From Epithemia pelagica (Eukaryota; Bacillariophyta; Bacillariophyceae; Surirellales; Surirellaceae), in the NCBI GenBank assembly GCA_946965045.2, contig OX337241.1, forward strand, positions 62,001 through 126,000: a stretch of DNA of 64,000 bases, read 5' to 3'. Below, one piece after another: positions 49,677 through 60,442 of this stretch. The notes beneath the pieces were generated by a model, which had not been told where the DNA came from, did no database searches, and saw only the letters and a list, made by a program, of their open reading frames with translations. The translations under genes were made by a program, and so were the position numbers. Numbering within the stretch: position 1 is the first letter of the stretch; each line of letters begins with the position of its first letter.

Positions 49677-51804
49677 CTAAAATCTGCCTCGCCCACGACC
49701 TCGTCCACCACCACCCCCTCGTCCTCCTCCGCCATAATAGGATCCTCCTCGACCACCACTCATGTATCCCCGTCCACCTCCACCACTGGCCCCATTCATG
49801 TAACTGCGTCCTCCTCGACCACCACGTCCATAGTATCCTCCTCCTCTTGCTCCTCCTCGACCACCACCTCCTCTGGGTCGCGGCACCATGGCTTGCAATT
49901 CGGGCGGAATGACTTGTTCGGCCTTTTCCAAGACTTGGACCAATTTGGCCGCCGCCTTTTTATCGCCATGGGTAAAAAAGGTGAGGGCCCGTCCCTTGGC
50001 TCCGGCCCGACCGGTGCGACCAATGCGATGAATGTAATCTTCGACAGCATTGACACCGGCGGGCATGTCATAATTCACCACGGCCGCGACATCCTTGACA
50101 TCCAACCCGCGAGCGGCCACGTCGGTGGCAATCAAGAGCAACAATTGACCCCGCTTAAAGGCTTGCATGACCTTGGTGCGTTCCCATTGGGGACGATCGC
50201 CGTGCAAGGAATCGACGGCAAAGCCTTGCTCCCACAATTGATTGGCCAAGTCGTGACAAGAAATCTTTTTGGCCACAAAGACAATCACCTTGGCATGCGC
50301 CTTGCCACCACCCACAGGTTGGACTGTAGTAGTACCATTGCGGTGGTGGTTGCCATTCTTTGTGTCACTTGTGTTCTTGTCGTCCTTCTCGTCGTCTGGA
50401 CCCTTGTTCTTGTCGTCGTCCATGAGTTGTTGGAGAAATTCCGTCAACTTGTCATATTTTTCCTCTTCCCGACACACGGTCACGACTTGTTCAATATCCT
50501 TATTGGCCACCAAGGCATTGACTTCACCGACATTGATTTGAATGGGATTGGTCAAAAAGTCGTGTGCCAGGGTTTGAATTTCCCGTGGCCACGTGGCGGA
50601 AAACAACAAGGTTTGTCGTGTTCCCGTGGCGGGCAAGTGTTGCACAATGGATCGAATTTGCGGTTCAAAGCCCATATCCAGCATGCGATCGGCTTCGTCC
50701 AAGACCAAGAATTGAATCTGGCTCAAATTGACCACATTGCGCATGGTCAAAAAGTCATTGAGACGTCCCGGCGTGGCAATGACAATTTCGACACCCCGTT
50801 TCAGGGCCGCCATTTGCGGCGTTTTGGACGAGCCGCCATAACAACAGACGGTGCGAATGCCGAGGGGACGACCAAATTTAATAGCCTCCTCCATGATTTG
50901 GACCGACAATTCCCGCGTCGGGGCCAAGACCAACAAGACGGGATCGCAAAAGCCCTGCCGCGAGTCCTTGCGTTGTTGGACTTGCTGCAAATGCTGATGA
51001 AAGGCCGGTAACAAAAACCCACACGTCTTACCTGTAAAGAGTTGTACAGAAAAAATCGCAACACCAAAAACAAACACAAAACAGTGAGAATTCGGAACGT
51101 TGCGGTCGCAAATCCAACAACCAATCAAACGGTACGCCGCCATGGTCCACGAATGACTTTCTCTCGGAGAGAGAAAGAAAAGGTGTTTGTCGTTGGACCG
51201 TCGGGAGATGGTTGTCATATCGTTTGTTTTGTCGATACATTTTTTTCTCTATAGATAGTAGATACGTACCGGATCCGGTCTTGGCAATGCAAATCATGTC
51301 CTTGTGTTGCAAGGCAATGGGCCAGGCTTGGGATTGAATGGCCGTGGGATGCGAAAAGCCAGCCTGCACAAAGGCTTGTTGAATACGTTCGGCAAAGGGT
51401 GCGTGTCGAAATTCCCGAAACGGAGCCGGAAAGTCGGTCGTGGACGCCTGATCGCCATGACCCCGAATGGTAATGTGATGTTCGCGACGCCATTCGTCCG
51501 GCGACAATTCCCTCTTTTCGTCGTCGTCATTGACGGTTGGTGTTTCTCGTGCTGCTTCGTCTTCGGTCTTGTCCATGGACCGTGTCCGACGACGCGGTTT
51601 GCCGTCGGCATCGTGTTCTTGTTGCTTGTGTTTGTTCTCCAATCGTTCGATATCTTCATTGGAAAAGGTTCGCAATCGCTTGGTTTCTCGTTCGTGTTCG
51701 GCATCTTGTTCCAATGGAGTTTCGCGACGACGCCGCGACGATTTAGACGACGATGAGTCGCCATTCTTGGGTTTGGACGACGATGACTTGGACGATTTGC
51801 CCAT
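49677..51804 (-). CDS. DEAD-box RNA helicase, DDX5/Dbp2 type
   Basis: Two exons, 51804-51270 and 51031-49677, separated by a 238-nt intron that splits the P-loop codons (AKTGS-GKT); 629 residues. All helicase motifs are present: the Q-motif with TAIQSQAWP, AKTGSGKT, PTRELSVQI, TPGR, VLDEADRMLDMGF, SAT, VIVFVAKK, ATDVAARGLD and HRIGRTGRAG. The order and the FREF...F context fit the Dbp2/DDX5 group, nuclear ATP-dependent helicases in splicing, mRNP assembly and rRNA processing. The N-terminus is charged (RS/KE-rich). The C-terminus is an RGG/GYY-rich tail typical of RNA binding. An acidic Asp/Lys/Asn insert sits between RecA domains 1 and 2. Confidence 0.93.
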
Positions 51805-52226
51805 GATGCTGTGAATTCAAAGAAGGATTCTGTCTTGTTGTTGTTGATTCACCCGCAACACAATCTTCCATACACAAAGCCCTTTTGTTTGTGGTTTGTA
51901 TCTCAACCAACGAACAAAAAAGAGAGAAGGAATGGGTCGGCCGATGAAACCTAGAAACTGGAGATGTTGGTGGGAATTGGTGGTCGTCGCGCTCTCATCA
52001 CTCCTCATCGCGGTTGATTGCAGACGCGCTGTGGAGGTGCGTGTGGGGCGAAGAATCTTCAGATCCAGTCGCGGACGGTCGCACAAATTGCGTTTCTCGA
52101 TCTGTATCCATGAGAGAGAGAGACAGAGATTGGACTCGAGAAGAATAACGTATATTATTCTAGACACTGTTAACTCTCTAGGTGCAAATAAGTATGATTG
52201 GTTCCTTTGCGGTCGACGCTTTTTTG
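51805..52226. other. Intergenic
   Basis: About 420 bases holding the helicase promoter and the 3' region of the ATP23-like gene. No gene motif. Confidence 0.5.
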
Positions 52227-53717
52227 TTATCGGTCCGACGAGGGCATGCGGGTCGTTGTCGTTTGCGTGTTGGATGACGACTCGTTTGGGGCCGTCCCAG
52301 TGCCTTTGGGTGCCGTCGTCGTCGTGTCGGGTTCCAGTGGTTCTGACGCCGCAGTATTTGATGTGTTGACCGCCGCAAAGGGTCGTTCATCGGCCAGGGC
52401 CGTCTTCCAGACGCGTTGGACACAGGCCTTGGCCTGTCGAACGGGAAACAAATTTTGCGTCGCACAGAGGGCCCGTTCTTGGACGCACCATTCCGTTTGT
52501 CGTTGTTGCACACTGGCCCAGGACTCGGGATCCAACCAATAGGACCACTTGTTATTTGGGGGGTTGTTGTGATTGTTGTGAGTGTGTTTGGTTGGTAACC
52601 GACACTCGGCTTCGCGAGCGGCGCGGACTTCACTGTAGGCCAAGGTTTCACAATCGCGCAAATCCAATTGCAAGTGTCGGACATCAAAAATGTGGACCAA
52701 TTCGTGTGTGACAATTTCGTCCATTTCCGCCACGGCGGCCGCCGCCAAGGGTGAGGACGACACGACGGGTGGTGATTGCGGTGATGGTGCTGGTGATTGT
52801 TGCGCTTGTTGCTGTACTTGTTGTTGTTGCGCTTGCGCTTGCGCCTGTCGTGCTTGTTGTTGTTGTTGCTGTTGCTGCTGTTGTTCTTGTTCGACCCGTT
52901 CCAAGACGGACGTAGGAAGGCGTTGTCGCAATCGATTGGCACAAATGACCACTTCCAGGGGCTGGGGACCATTGACATAGGCTCGGGCTTGTCCCTGTGG
53001 TCCCGTCGTGGGACAAATTTGACACGACATGTTCATCCATTCGTACAAAGTATTAGTATGATTGTGTAAGTTGGACGTGTCGTCCTTGGTTGCCAAAGGT
53101 GTTGCTTCCAGTGGTGTTTGTTGCTGCGACGGCGGCGGCAAGGCCGAAGACGAAGCGAGAGGAATGTCCTGCTCGAATAACAAGGATGGGGAAGAACCAC
53201 TGTTGGACGTGGCCTGGACCAGGGGTGGAGTGGATGTTGTGGAAGTGGTGCCATTGTCCTTATTGTTGTCGTTCTTGTTGTTGGGATTGGAATCCACTCC
53301 TCCTCCTGCTACAGATGTGGTGGTGGTGCGGGTGGTCATTTCAAACCATTTGCGTCGTTGCCCACTGGCCAAGGGTGGGCGACTTTCTTCGGTCGGAATG
53401 GGCACTTGAATGCCCAACGGGGTCCGGCGCCAGGGCCGTACGATTGGCGGGGTGTTTGTGCTGAGCGTGGCCGTGGTGGACAAGACGGGGGATTCTTCTT
53501 CTTCGTGTGCCGGTGCTGGTTGTGGTTGTACTTGCTGTTGCAATGACTCATCCTCCTCATTGCGCATCATCATGCTCGTCAATAACCGATACGGCCTCGA
53601 ATCGGTTTGTTGCAACACTTGTTGCAACAAGATGCGACACGAACGACAGGCCGGATTCTCTTCCACCTCGTTGCCGCCTGCGGATGGTGTCGGTTCGGAT
53701 TGGGAAGCCTCCGACAT
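52227..53717 (-). CDS. ATP23: ATP23-like mitochondrial inner-membrane metalloprotease, expanded
   Basis: Intronless, 496 residues from the ATG at 53717. The peptidase M76 signature is present: a Cys pair (MSCQICP), VVICANRL, the zinc site HELVH at about residue 335, FDVRHLQLDLRDCETLAYSEVRAAREAECRL, and the twin-Cys segment CVQERALCATQN. ATP23 processes a subunit of the mitochondrial ATP synthase and helps assemble its Fo part. Normal length is about 200-270 residues. Here a Gln/Ala-rich insert of roughly 60 residues lies just before HELVH, and the N-terminus is extended by about 230 Ser/Gln/Pro-rich residues with its own CRSC pair. The catalytic and Cys residues are kept, so it should be active. 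Confidence 0.88.
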   Translation of the reverse strand: MSEASQSEPTPSAGGNEVEENPACRSCRILLQQVLQQTDSRPYRLLTSMMMRNEEDESLQQQVQPQPAPAHEEEESPVLSTTATLSTNTPPIVRPWRRTPLGIQVPIPTEESRPPLASGQRRKWFEMTTRTTTTSVAGGGVDSNPNNKNDNNKDNGTTSTTSTPPLVQATSNSGSSPSLLFEQDIPLASSSALPPPSQQQTPLEATPLATKDDTSNLHNHTNTLYEWMNMSCQICPTTGPQGQARAYVNGPQPLEVVICANRLRQRLPTSVLERVEQEQQQQQQQQQQARQAQAQAQQQQVQQQAQQSPAPSPQSPPVVSSSPLAAAAVAEMDEIVTHELVHIFDVRHLQLDLRDCETLAYSEVRAAREAECRLPTKHTHNNHNNPPNNKWSYWLDPESWASVQQRQTEWCVQERALCATQNLFPVRQAKACVQRVWKTALADERPFAAVNTSNTAASEPLEPDTTTTAPKGTGTAPNESSSNTQTTTTRMPSSDR

Positions 53718-54902
53718 GTTGGTATTGGAAACGGAGATTTGAAACAAGAGGTGGGACGGCCACAGAGGTGCTGCTGCTGCGGCCAATCCGGGGATAGGAT
53801 TCTGTTTGGGTTCCAACAAACACCACAATTCACCAATCAGCAGAACTGTCGAAACTAGTTTTTCACACACAATCCGAAATCAATTCACCCAGTAGTAGTA
53901 CGCAATCCAGTTGGTTAACACACTGACAATTGGCACTCTCTCGCTCGTGTCTGTGGTGAGAGAGATGATGCGAGAGCCAAAAACAAAAGTACTATACAAC
54001 ACAGGCGCTTTTTCCAAAATGCACAATGGCAATGGCTGTTTCCCACAATTGCAACAACAACAACAACAACCTTTGCAATCAGAGAGGAGACACTGTCCAC
54101 AACCAGCAACACCCCGAAAGACAAAGACCTGGACGAGGAGGCGAGGGGGAGAAACACGCGAACAGTCATCATCGATCATCGACAATAATCGGTGTGTCAA
54201 ACTGTCAAACCATTGTCATGACGTCACCTTTTGTCTCCTCCTCAGTCCCGAATTCCAATTCGATTATCCGTGTTTGGAAGGCAGCTAGACTAGCTGCAGC
54301 AATACACCAAGTCCTCTACTCTTCATTGGAGTAACTACTCCGGAGTAGTTGCCAATGCCATTCACAAGGACAGAAGGACTCTTTCTGTAATAGTAGACGT
54401 ATGTATGGAAATGGAATGGGCACTTTGTACGAAAAAAGGTCGGTCGTCCATTCTCATCCGTTCCGTTCTCTCGTGACTTGCGCAACAACTGTGAATGGGA
54501 CACCAATCCACATTCGCCCTCCTCCCCGAGACAGAGGAGACTCTCTGTGTTGTGCAATCATCATCTCCCTGGAACGCCCAATCCTGGCGGCCGCTCTCCC
54601 TGTCCTCACTCTATATACTATTCTTATACTCTCTAGTGTGGTTCCATTCCATACTAAAGATAGGAAACAAGACGCATGGAGTTTTGGCGCACACCCTACT
54701 ACAACCTCCAATCCACACCAATTGGAGAGCTCCCAAAGAAGTATACGAATAGAATAAGAAGACGCTACTACCGTGTTTTGGATCCAGCAAGATTTCCAGA
54801 TTTGGAGTCTCGACGAAAGGAGAAGGGTGTTCAAGTCCATACATACCCTTGCTGGTTACTACAACGTGTTTTCCTTCCTTCATGTTTCGTGGTGGGATAC
54901 GC
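53718..54902. other. Intergenic
   Basis: About 1.2 kb between two leftward genes. It holds a (CAA)n run near 54049-54070. The frames are short and motif-free. The promoter of the ATP23-like gene should lie just right of 53717. Confidence 0.45.
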
Positions 54903-55478
54903 TTACACATCTTCGATCCACCGCGCTTCCAATTGTTCCGGGGTAAGCTTTTCTTTGGGCGGCAACCATTTGGAAAGGGAGGGAAATTCCACCTGGCCTT
55001 GCAAAATTTGATACAAGTGATGTTTTTGTTTGTGTTGCAACATGGTTTCTTCCAATTCGTAATAGCCATAATCCACCAAGTGTTGAATAATGCGCGGATC
55101 CTTCAAATGGCCGCGTTCGTAAAAAATACCCCGCACCGCCGCCCGCGCCTCGGCCTCGTCAATGTGCACCAAATCGTAAATCATCAAAATGCGAGGAATT
55201 TCTCTGCGAGTAGACAACGGAACGTAACAAATGAGAGAGAAAAGAAGCAGCCGAGCGAATCGAATCCCAAACAAAAGGACGACACGACATGGTTTCGTGA
55301 GTATTGGTTCACAACGACTGTGCGGTCGAGAACGAGGCATTTCATTTTAAAAGCACATATTGGCAGCGGCGGTTCACCACACATACCTGACGATACGGCG
55401 ATATAACAGGGCTGGACGAGAATTCGCTCCATGCTGCAACGCAACACGAGCTTTGTGTCCCAATTCCAAGGTTGTCAT
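54903..55478 (-). CDS. NDUFA6: Complex I LYR subunit NDUFA6 (B14)
   Basis: Two exons, 55478-55387 and 55203-54903, with a 183-nt intron splitting an Arg codon; 130 residues. The LYR motif (ALLYRRIVREIPR) lies across the junction and is followed by YDLVHIDEAEARAAVRGIF, HLKDPRIIQHLVDYG and YYELEETMLQHKQKHHLYQIL. This is the order seen in NDUFA6/LYRM6, which sits on the matrix arm of mitochondrial NADH dehydrogenase and recruits acyl-carrier protein. The C-terminal 25 residues (WLPPKEKLTPEQLEARW) extend past the animal protein. The LYR tripeptide, the ELEET block and the length all fit, so this call is firm. Confidence 0.9.
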
Positions 55479-55938
55479 GGTGTCTCTCTCTCTCTCGATG
55501 TTATTGTCGTCGGTTAATGGATTGTGTTGCAGCAAGAGTGACGACGTGAGAGCGCCTGCAGATGTACACTTTATCGCTTTTACTTCCATTCACTATAACC
55601 TATAGAGTACGTCTGAATCATTCAACATTCAAAGTAGTATTCATAGTTTCTATGCTAGAGGGCCCTGCGGCCAGTCCGCCAATCCCTAAGACTTTTCCAA
55701 TCCAAAGCACATTCATCATGAAAGAGTTGTCCAATCCAAAGCACATTCATAGAAACTACAATCAAGTTTCCTCACCTAAGGAAAGGTGAGGATAATGCGT
55801 TCAATCAGAGTTGCAGCTATCCAAAAGGCGTAGAGTGGCTCAAAAGATCATGGTAGTTAAAAATAGGTTACCCAAAATAATCTAAAAAAGCTCTAAAACG
55901 ATGCAGTCCATAGCATCCGATAAAAATCCTCTCGCTTG
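55479..55938. other. Intergenic with a 21-bp direct repeat
   Basis: About 460 bases. TCCAATCCAAAGCACATTC occurs at 55696 and again at 55730 as part of a 21-bp exact repeat. Nothing else seen. Confidence 0.5.
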
Positions 55939-56874
55939 TCATTTCAAGAGCGACACGAGTCCGGCTTCGGGTCCGTCGGGACACCGACCCAATTGTCGTT
56001 CCAATTCTTCCAAATCTCGTTCGAGCATGTATTCTTGCAGGGCCATGCCACGGCTCTTTTGAATTTTGCGATTTTCCTTTTGAATCCGCGCCATGCACGA
56101 GTGAATCGATCGTTTGGGTGGACCAAAGGGTTCCCCTCCCGTTTGAGCAGCTTCCACGACAATGGCCCGGCGTTCGCACGCCGTCCGACGACGAACGGCT
56201 TCTCCGGTGGAGGCACTACCACTCTTCTGGGTATGACAGGGAGCCGAGAGGGTGGACGGTCTCCGACTCGACGACGACGACGATCGCTTGGTGGATTTCT
56301 TGGCTTTGGATTTAGAGTGGCGGTGCGGTTCCTGCTCTTTCGGTTGCGGGAGCGGAATGGTTTCATGAAACAAGGCCTTCCAGGCCAAGGTCAAGGGGGG
56401 ACCTTCTTCCACCGAAGGATGATCGCCCAAGATACATTCATGATGGGATTCAATGACATGAGAAAACTGGACCGATTTGCTCCCCGCCGAGGAGGAACAC
56501 GAGGCCATACTGCTGCTCTTGTGGTGGTAGTTCCGGGAAACCCGACTTTGGTGGGCTGTGGATTGCCGGACCTGTGGTTCGTCCTCTACTCCAATCGAGC
56601 TACTTTGCTTGAGAATCGAAGGCAAGGGTCTCTTGTGGCCACTCGTACTTGTACTACTGCCTTGTATTCTGGCGGTACTGCTCGTACTGCTGCTAGCACA
56701 TGGTTCCGGGTCACTGTTGCTGCTACTACTGCTTTCGCTGCAGTCTTCACGGGAAAAGTATTCTGCCATGGTGGCTTCGTCAAAGTCATCTTCGACAAAG
56801 AATTTATTGCACAAGCCTCGTCGTCGCAAAAGCATTTTTTGGTTACTGTGGTGGTTGCTGTTTGGCTTTTTCAT
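55939..56874 (-). CDS. Diatom-type protein with ILGD-PSV motif
   Basis: Intronless, 311 residues from the first ATG at 56874; the open frame upstream has no ATG. After a Ser-rich disordered region comes KSVQFSHVIESHHECILGD, then PSVEEGPPLTLAW, a signature I recall from many short diatom proteins (SV-x-F...HE...LGDNPSV...G-P-LT-W) of unknown function. The C-terminus is basic and helical (REYMLERDLEELERQL-like text). The protein shares the SV-x-F start with the genes at 24838 and 28199 but differs afterwards, so any relation is uncertain. Confidence 0.7.
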   Translation of the reverse strand: MKKPNSNHHSNQKMLLRRRGLCNKFFVEDDFDEATMAEYFSREDCSESSSSSNSDPEPCASSSTSSTARIQGSSTSTSGHKRPLPSILKQSSSIGVEDEPQVRQSTAHQSRVSRNYHHKSSSMASCSSSAGSKSVQFSHVIESHHECILGDHPSVEEGPPLTLAWKALFHETIPLPQPKEQEPHRHSKSKAKKSTKRSSSSSSRRPSTLSAPCHTQKSGSASTGEAVRRRTACERRAIVVEAAQTGGEPFGPPKRSIHSCMARIQKENRKIQKSRGMALQEYMLERDLEELERQLGRCPDGPEAGLVSLLK

Positions 56875-58444
56875 GGGCGTGCGGGGTGATTGCCAAAACA
56901 AGAGCTTGTTGCGAAGGTGCAAGGGCAACTTTTTGGTAGTGTGGGTGGGTGGATGCACTTCTGGAGGACTCTCTCGGCGGTCGAAAATTGCGTAGAGTTT
57001 TCGAGTGTTTCGATATCTAGGCACGGAACGCTATGGGCAAAAGAACGACGGCAGCGAACGAGAAAAAAGTGAGACAATCCAGAAAACCATCCAAAATCCA
57101 AACCGAAAGAGGGACGTCACATCTCTGTCTGTAGCTCTGGGTTGTGACGAATAGCACTGCAAAACTAAAGGCACGTAAGAAAGCCTCAGCGTTTCAACCA
57201 TCTGTGTATGGACATGTTCCATGTCTTGGTTTCGACCGAAAAGGTAACAACTCCCAAGAGGGCAGTAGTATGAGTCACATGATATCAGCTGTCGATAGTT
57301 CGTGGGGCACATGCAAGGAAACATTCACTAGGTAGTTCGTTCGTCAATGTATTCCACTCGGGACTCAATTATTTGTACTCCAGAATCCGACGGTCCAAGT
57401 CATTTGCACCGGGTTGATTTATCGTCGCTTTCCAATGGACAATCCATGCAGTCTTTTCTCTCTGTATTCTGTTAAGCCTCCAAGTTCCGGCAGCAGTTTG
57501 TGAATTTGTGAGTGCTCCTTGTCCTGCGTGTTTGGTGTCATACAGCGAATCTCAGTGCCGGGGGCAACAACGCATAAGTCCTCGACTCCATGGATGATGT
57601 CGAAACACTCGGCGACGAGTAGCAAGTTGCTGCAAGTGACAATTGACAATGGCTCGTTCGGTTGTAGATGTACGGTCCGCTACTCCTCGTTCCACATCAA
57701 CTCAAGATACAATCTGCAAAGATGGGCCGATTGCAAACAGGAGCAGATTGAAACGCTGCGCGCTTGAAAAGAACTACCCATCCCAGATCCCAGCCCCATC
57801 CAGATCCAGAAGTGTGATCCGACGGGACCGAGCATCCACGATATGGGTCGATTTTTTTGGCGGAACTGACAAACGCGACTCTACTGCGTTTTAAGGATGG
57901 AAGCTACGTAGCTCGCAGGACTATACCCCCCAAAAGTCAACACTAGGTAGAACATGGATCGCCATGTGGGACACCTTGCCTGGTTGAGAAACAAGAAAAT
58001 GATCCAGTGACAAGGTAATGATGAGGCTATGCCAATCATGATAGTATTATCGTCAAGAACAATCCTATACGGCATAGCTCCGAACGTTGGTGTCCTCCAT
58101 TCACAGCGACTCGTAGTTTGGAGCAATACTACTACTGTTCCGTCGACCCAGTCGTCCGGTGGTATCACACACAGAGAAAGGTACACTGGAACAAAATCTC
58201 CCCAACTCCCATTCATTCTGGACTATTCTGGTGGAACAGGGTGATCTACAGTCACTAGTGAATCTATGGATAAAAAAGGATTGTACTATATCGACATCGT
58301 TTCTTCTCCGTGTGTGTTTCATTCTAGATAGGAGTGTAGATTGCTTGGTTGGTGGAACTCAGAGTTCCCACCACTGTGTCTCGTGCATGAGGACGTCGTT
58401 GGAACCGACTCGCCGATCGAGTCGAACAAGGTGGTGGACTGTAT
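56875..58444. other. Intergenic
   Basis: About 1.6 kb. Short frames on both strands lack motifs, and no RNA gene or repeat stands out. Confidence 0.45.
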
Positions 58445-59239
58445 CTACATTTGAACAGGATCCAACACGACCCCGGCAAGGACGGCCACGAGGAGGACGG
58501 CCACGACACCAATGGCGGCAATCACGGCACCCCGTTGTTCTTCTTCGGTTTGCAATTCGACCAAACATTGACTCAAATCATTTTCCAGGCCGCCCACTTC
58601 GCATTCGGTAATGCGATAAAAGTACCCACCCGGTTCCAACCCCGAATTGTCCAAATACCGATAGACGCCACCGTCCAAGCCCTTGCTTTGCAAAGGACCA
58701 TAGTCTTGATACGAGGCAATGACTTGAAACTCCTTGGTCTTGACGGGACGACGCTTGACCAAAAAGCCTTCGGTGTATTTTTCATTGGCCGTGGCCCATT
58801 CGAGTTCGACCATGGTTCCATCAATAATTTTGCTGCGGAGCCCGGCACCCGACAATTCTTGAGCCTGCGAGTCACTCGACAAGACCCCGCGCGTTTCCTT
58901 TTCTTCTTCGGCGCGTCGTTGGCGGGCATTTTCCTTTTCTTGCAACAATTGACGAATTTGTTGTTCGTCCTGGCCGCCATCCAACCACGGCGCGTATTGA
59001 AAGCCGCGTTCGTTGGTGAATTTGCCCATTTTCTTTTGCGTTTCCAATTCTTCTTCCACCAATTGCTCCATATCGTCCGTGTTGCTGTTATTGTCCGACA
59101 GGTAGACACGTACATGACCCGCACGAGACGACACGAGGGGAGATCCCATGCCTGTTGGTGCGGAAAGAGGACCGACAAAGGCCTGTGTTTCCGAACATGC
59201 CAAGAAGGACGCGAGAAGGATGGACACAAAGGTATTCAT
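58445..59239 (-). CDS. Plastid-targeted single-pass membrane protein, unknown
   Basis: Intronless, 264 residues from the ATG at 59239. The N-terminus is a signal peptide (TFVSILLASFLACS) ending ETQAFVGP, the Ala-Phe context of diatom plastid import. The middle is charged and helical (EEELETQKKM, then KENARQRRAEEEKE). It is followed by a beta-rich domain (VELEWATANEKYTEGFLVKRR, GYFYRITECEVGG) that looks like a fibronectin-type or similar sandwich. One membrane segment near the end (AAIGVVAVLLVAVLAGVVL) leaves a 6-residue tail. It is probably anchored in a plastid membrane. I cannot assign a reaction. Confidence 0.78.
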   Translation of the reverse strand: MNTFVSILLASFLACSETQAFVGPLSAPTGMGSPLVSSRAGHVRVYLSDNNSNTDDMEQLVEEELETQKKMGKFTNERGFQYAPWLDGGQDEQQIRQLLQEKENARQRRAEEEKETRGVLSSDSQAQELSGAGLRSKIIDGTMVELEWATANEKYTEGFLVKRRPVKTKEFQVIASYQDYGPLQSKGLDGGVYRYLDNSGLEPGGYFYRITECEVGGLENDLSQCLVELQTEEEQRGAVIAAIGVVAVLLVAVLAGVVLDPVQM

Positions 59240-59511
59240 GGTGGATGGAATCAAGAAAGGAGAGTAGATTGATGAATAATGGTTAAGGAGTACTGTGTTG
59301 TTGTTGCCGCAACGATTGGGTGATCTTCTCATTTCCTGCTCATTGTTGACCCATTCCGAGTCAGTTCCGTGTCAGCAACGAGATACCACCACCGAGATTT
59401 GCAAGTGACGCACAATCGGACCAACGTCATTCCATTTGAAATTTTTGAAATTTCAAAAGTGAAGTTCAAACGTCTGCGTCACGGATGCTTCAAGATCGGG
59501 AAAATCGACCA
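59240..59511. promoter_or_regulatory. Divergent promoter of two plastid-protein genes
   Basis: Only 272 bases separate the starts of the two divergent genes for plastid-targeted proteins. A shared regulatory region is likely. I see no defined motif. Confidence 0.4.
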
Positions 59512-60442
59512 ATGGTGAGAATGACGATGATGAAGTTGTTGTTGGTGAACCTTTTGGCGTTGTATATAGCCCCCTTGGCTCAGGCCTTGGCTCCTCGTAA
59601 GTGTGTGTGTATGTGTGTGCCATGGATGGATCTGCTTTCGCGCGACACCTCGAAAGCTGTGTTCCGAAAAAGGACCGTGAGGCGTGATGGTGACACCCTC
59701 CTTTCAAACAACAGGATTGTCCACTCACACAATGATGGATTGGATCTCTCTCGTGTTTCATCTTTTGGGTTGGTTTCGTGTGGAACACCTCGCGTTTCGA
59801 TGTGCTAATGTCGCGATCCTATTCTCTAGGTGCTACACCCACCAAGACGACCACGACACTCCCACCCTTTGTGGCGCACGTGCAAAAGGCCTCGGCCAGT
59901 GTGTTTGCCGCCGCCACCATTGCCGCCGTCTCGGCCTTTGGTCCCACTCCCGACGTCGCTCAAGCGGCGGATTCCGTATATGTTCAGGATGCCGCCCCGA
60001 CCGTGATGGTATCGGAAAAGGTGATTCGCGAAGGAATTTACCGAGAATACGAAGTCGAAGTCCCCGATCAAGTCTATGACGATGCTCGATCCACGTTCAA
60101 GACGGCCAAGGAAACCAAATCCAAAAAGGGTAAGTGTCGAGTGTAGTGACCGTGTAGTGCTTATATTGTTGGCATTTGGACGGACCGTCTCATGCATTGT
60201 TTGGATGGATGGATGATTCTACGTGTCTCTCTCTCTCTGTTGGGTGTCTTGTGTGTGTCAACGTTCCTATTGTGTATATAGGCAAGTACACGGCCTTGTT
60301 GGCCATTTTGATTGTGGGAAGTTTTGTCATTCCCATGGCCCAATATTTTTGGTATGTGCGAGATGACGATTCGACCGAACAGTTTTTTGGACAAACGCAA
60401 AAAGTAGAAGAACCACCTCCCAAGAAAAAGGGATGGTTCTAA
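59512..60442 (+). CDS. Thylakoid-type membrane protein, three exons
   Basis: Predicted exons 59512-59596, 59830-60129 and 60282-60442; 181 residues with clean GTAAG donors and TAG/AG acceptors. The N-terminus is a signal peptide ending AQALAP, followed by a Thr-rich transit segment. A second hydrophobic region, closing with DVAQAADS, is an A-x-A thylakoid processing site. The mature part is charged, then has one membrane helix (YTALLAILIVGSFVIPMAQYFWYV) and a Pro/Lys-rich tail ending KKKGWF. The layout matches a small thylakoid protein with its N-terminus in the lumen, perhaps a photosystem-associated subunit, but no named family is recognised. Confidence 0.75.
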
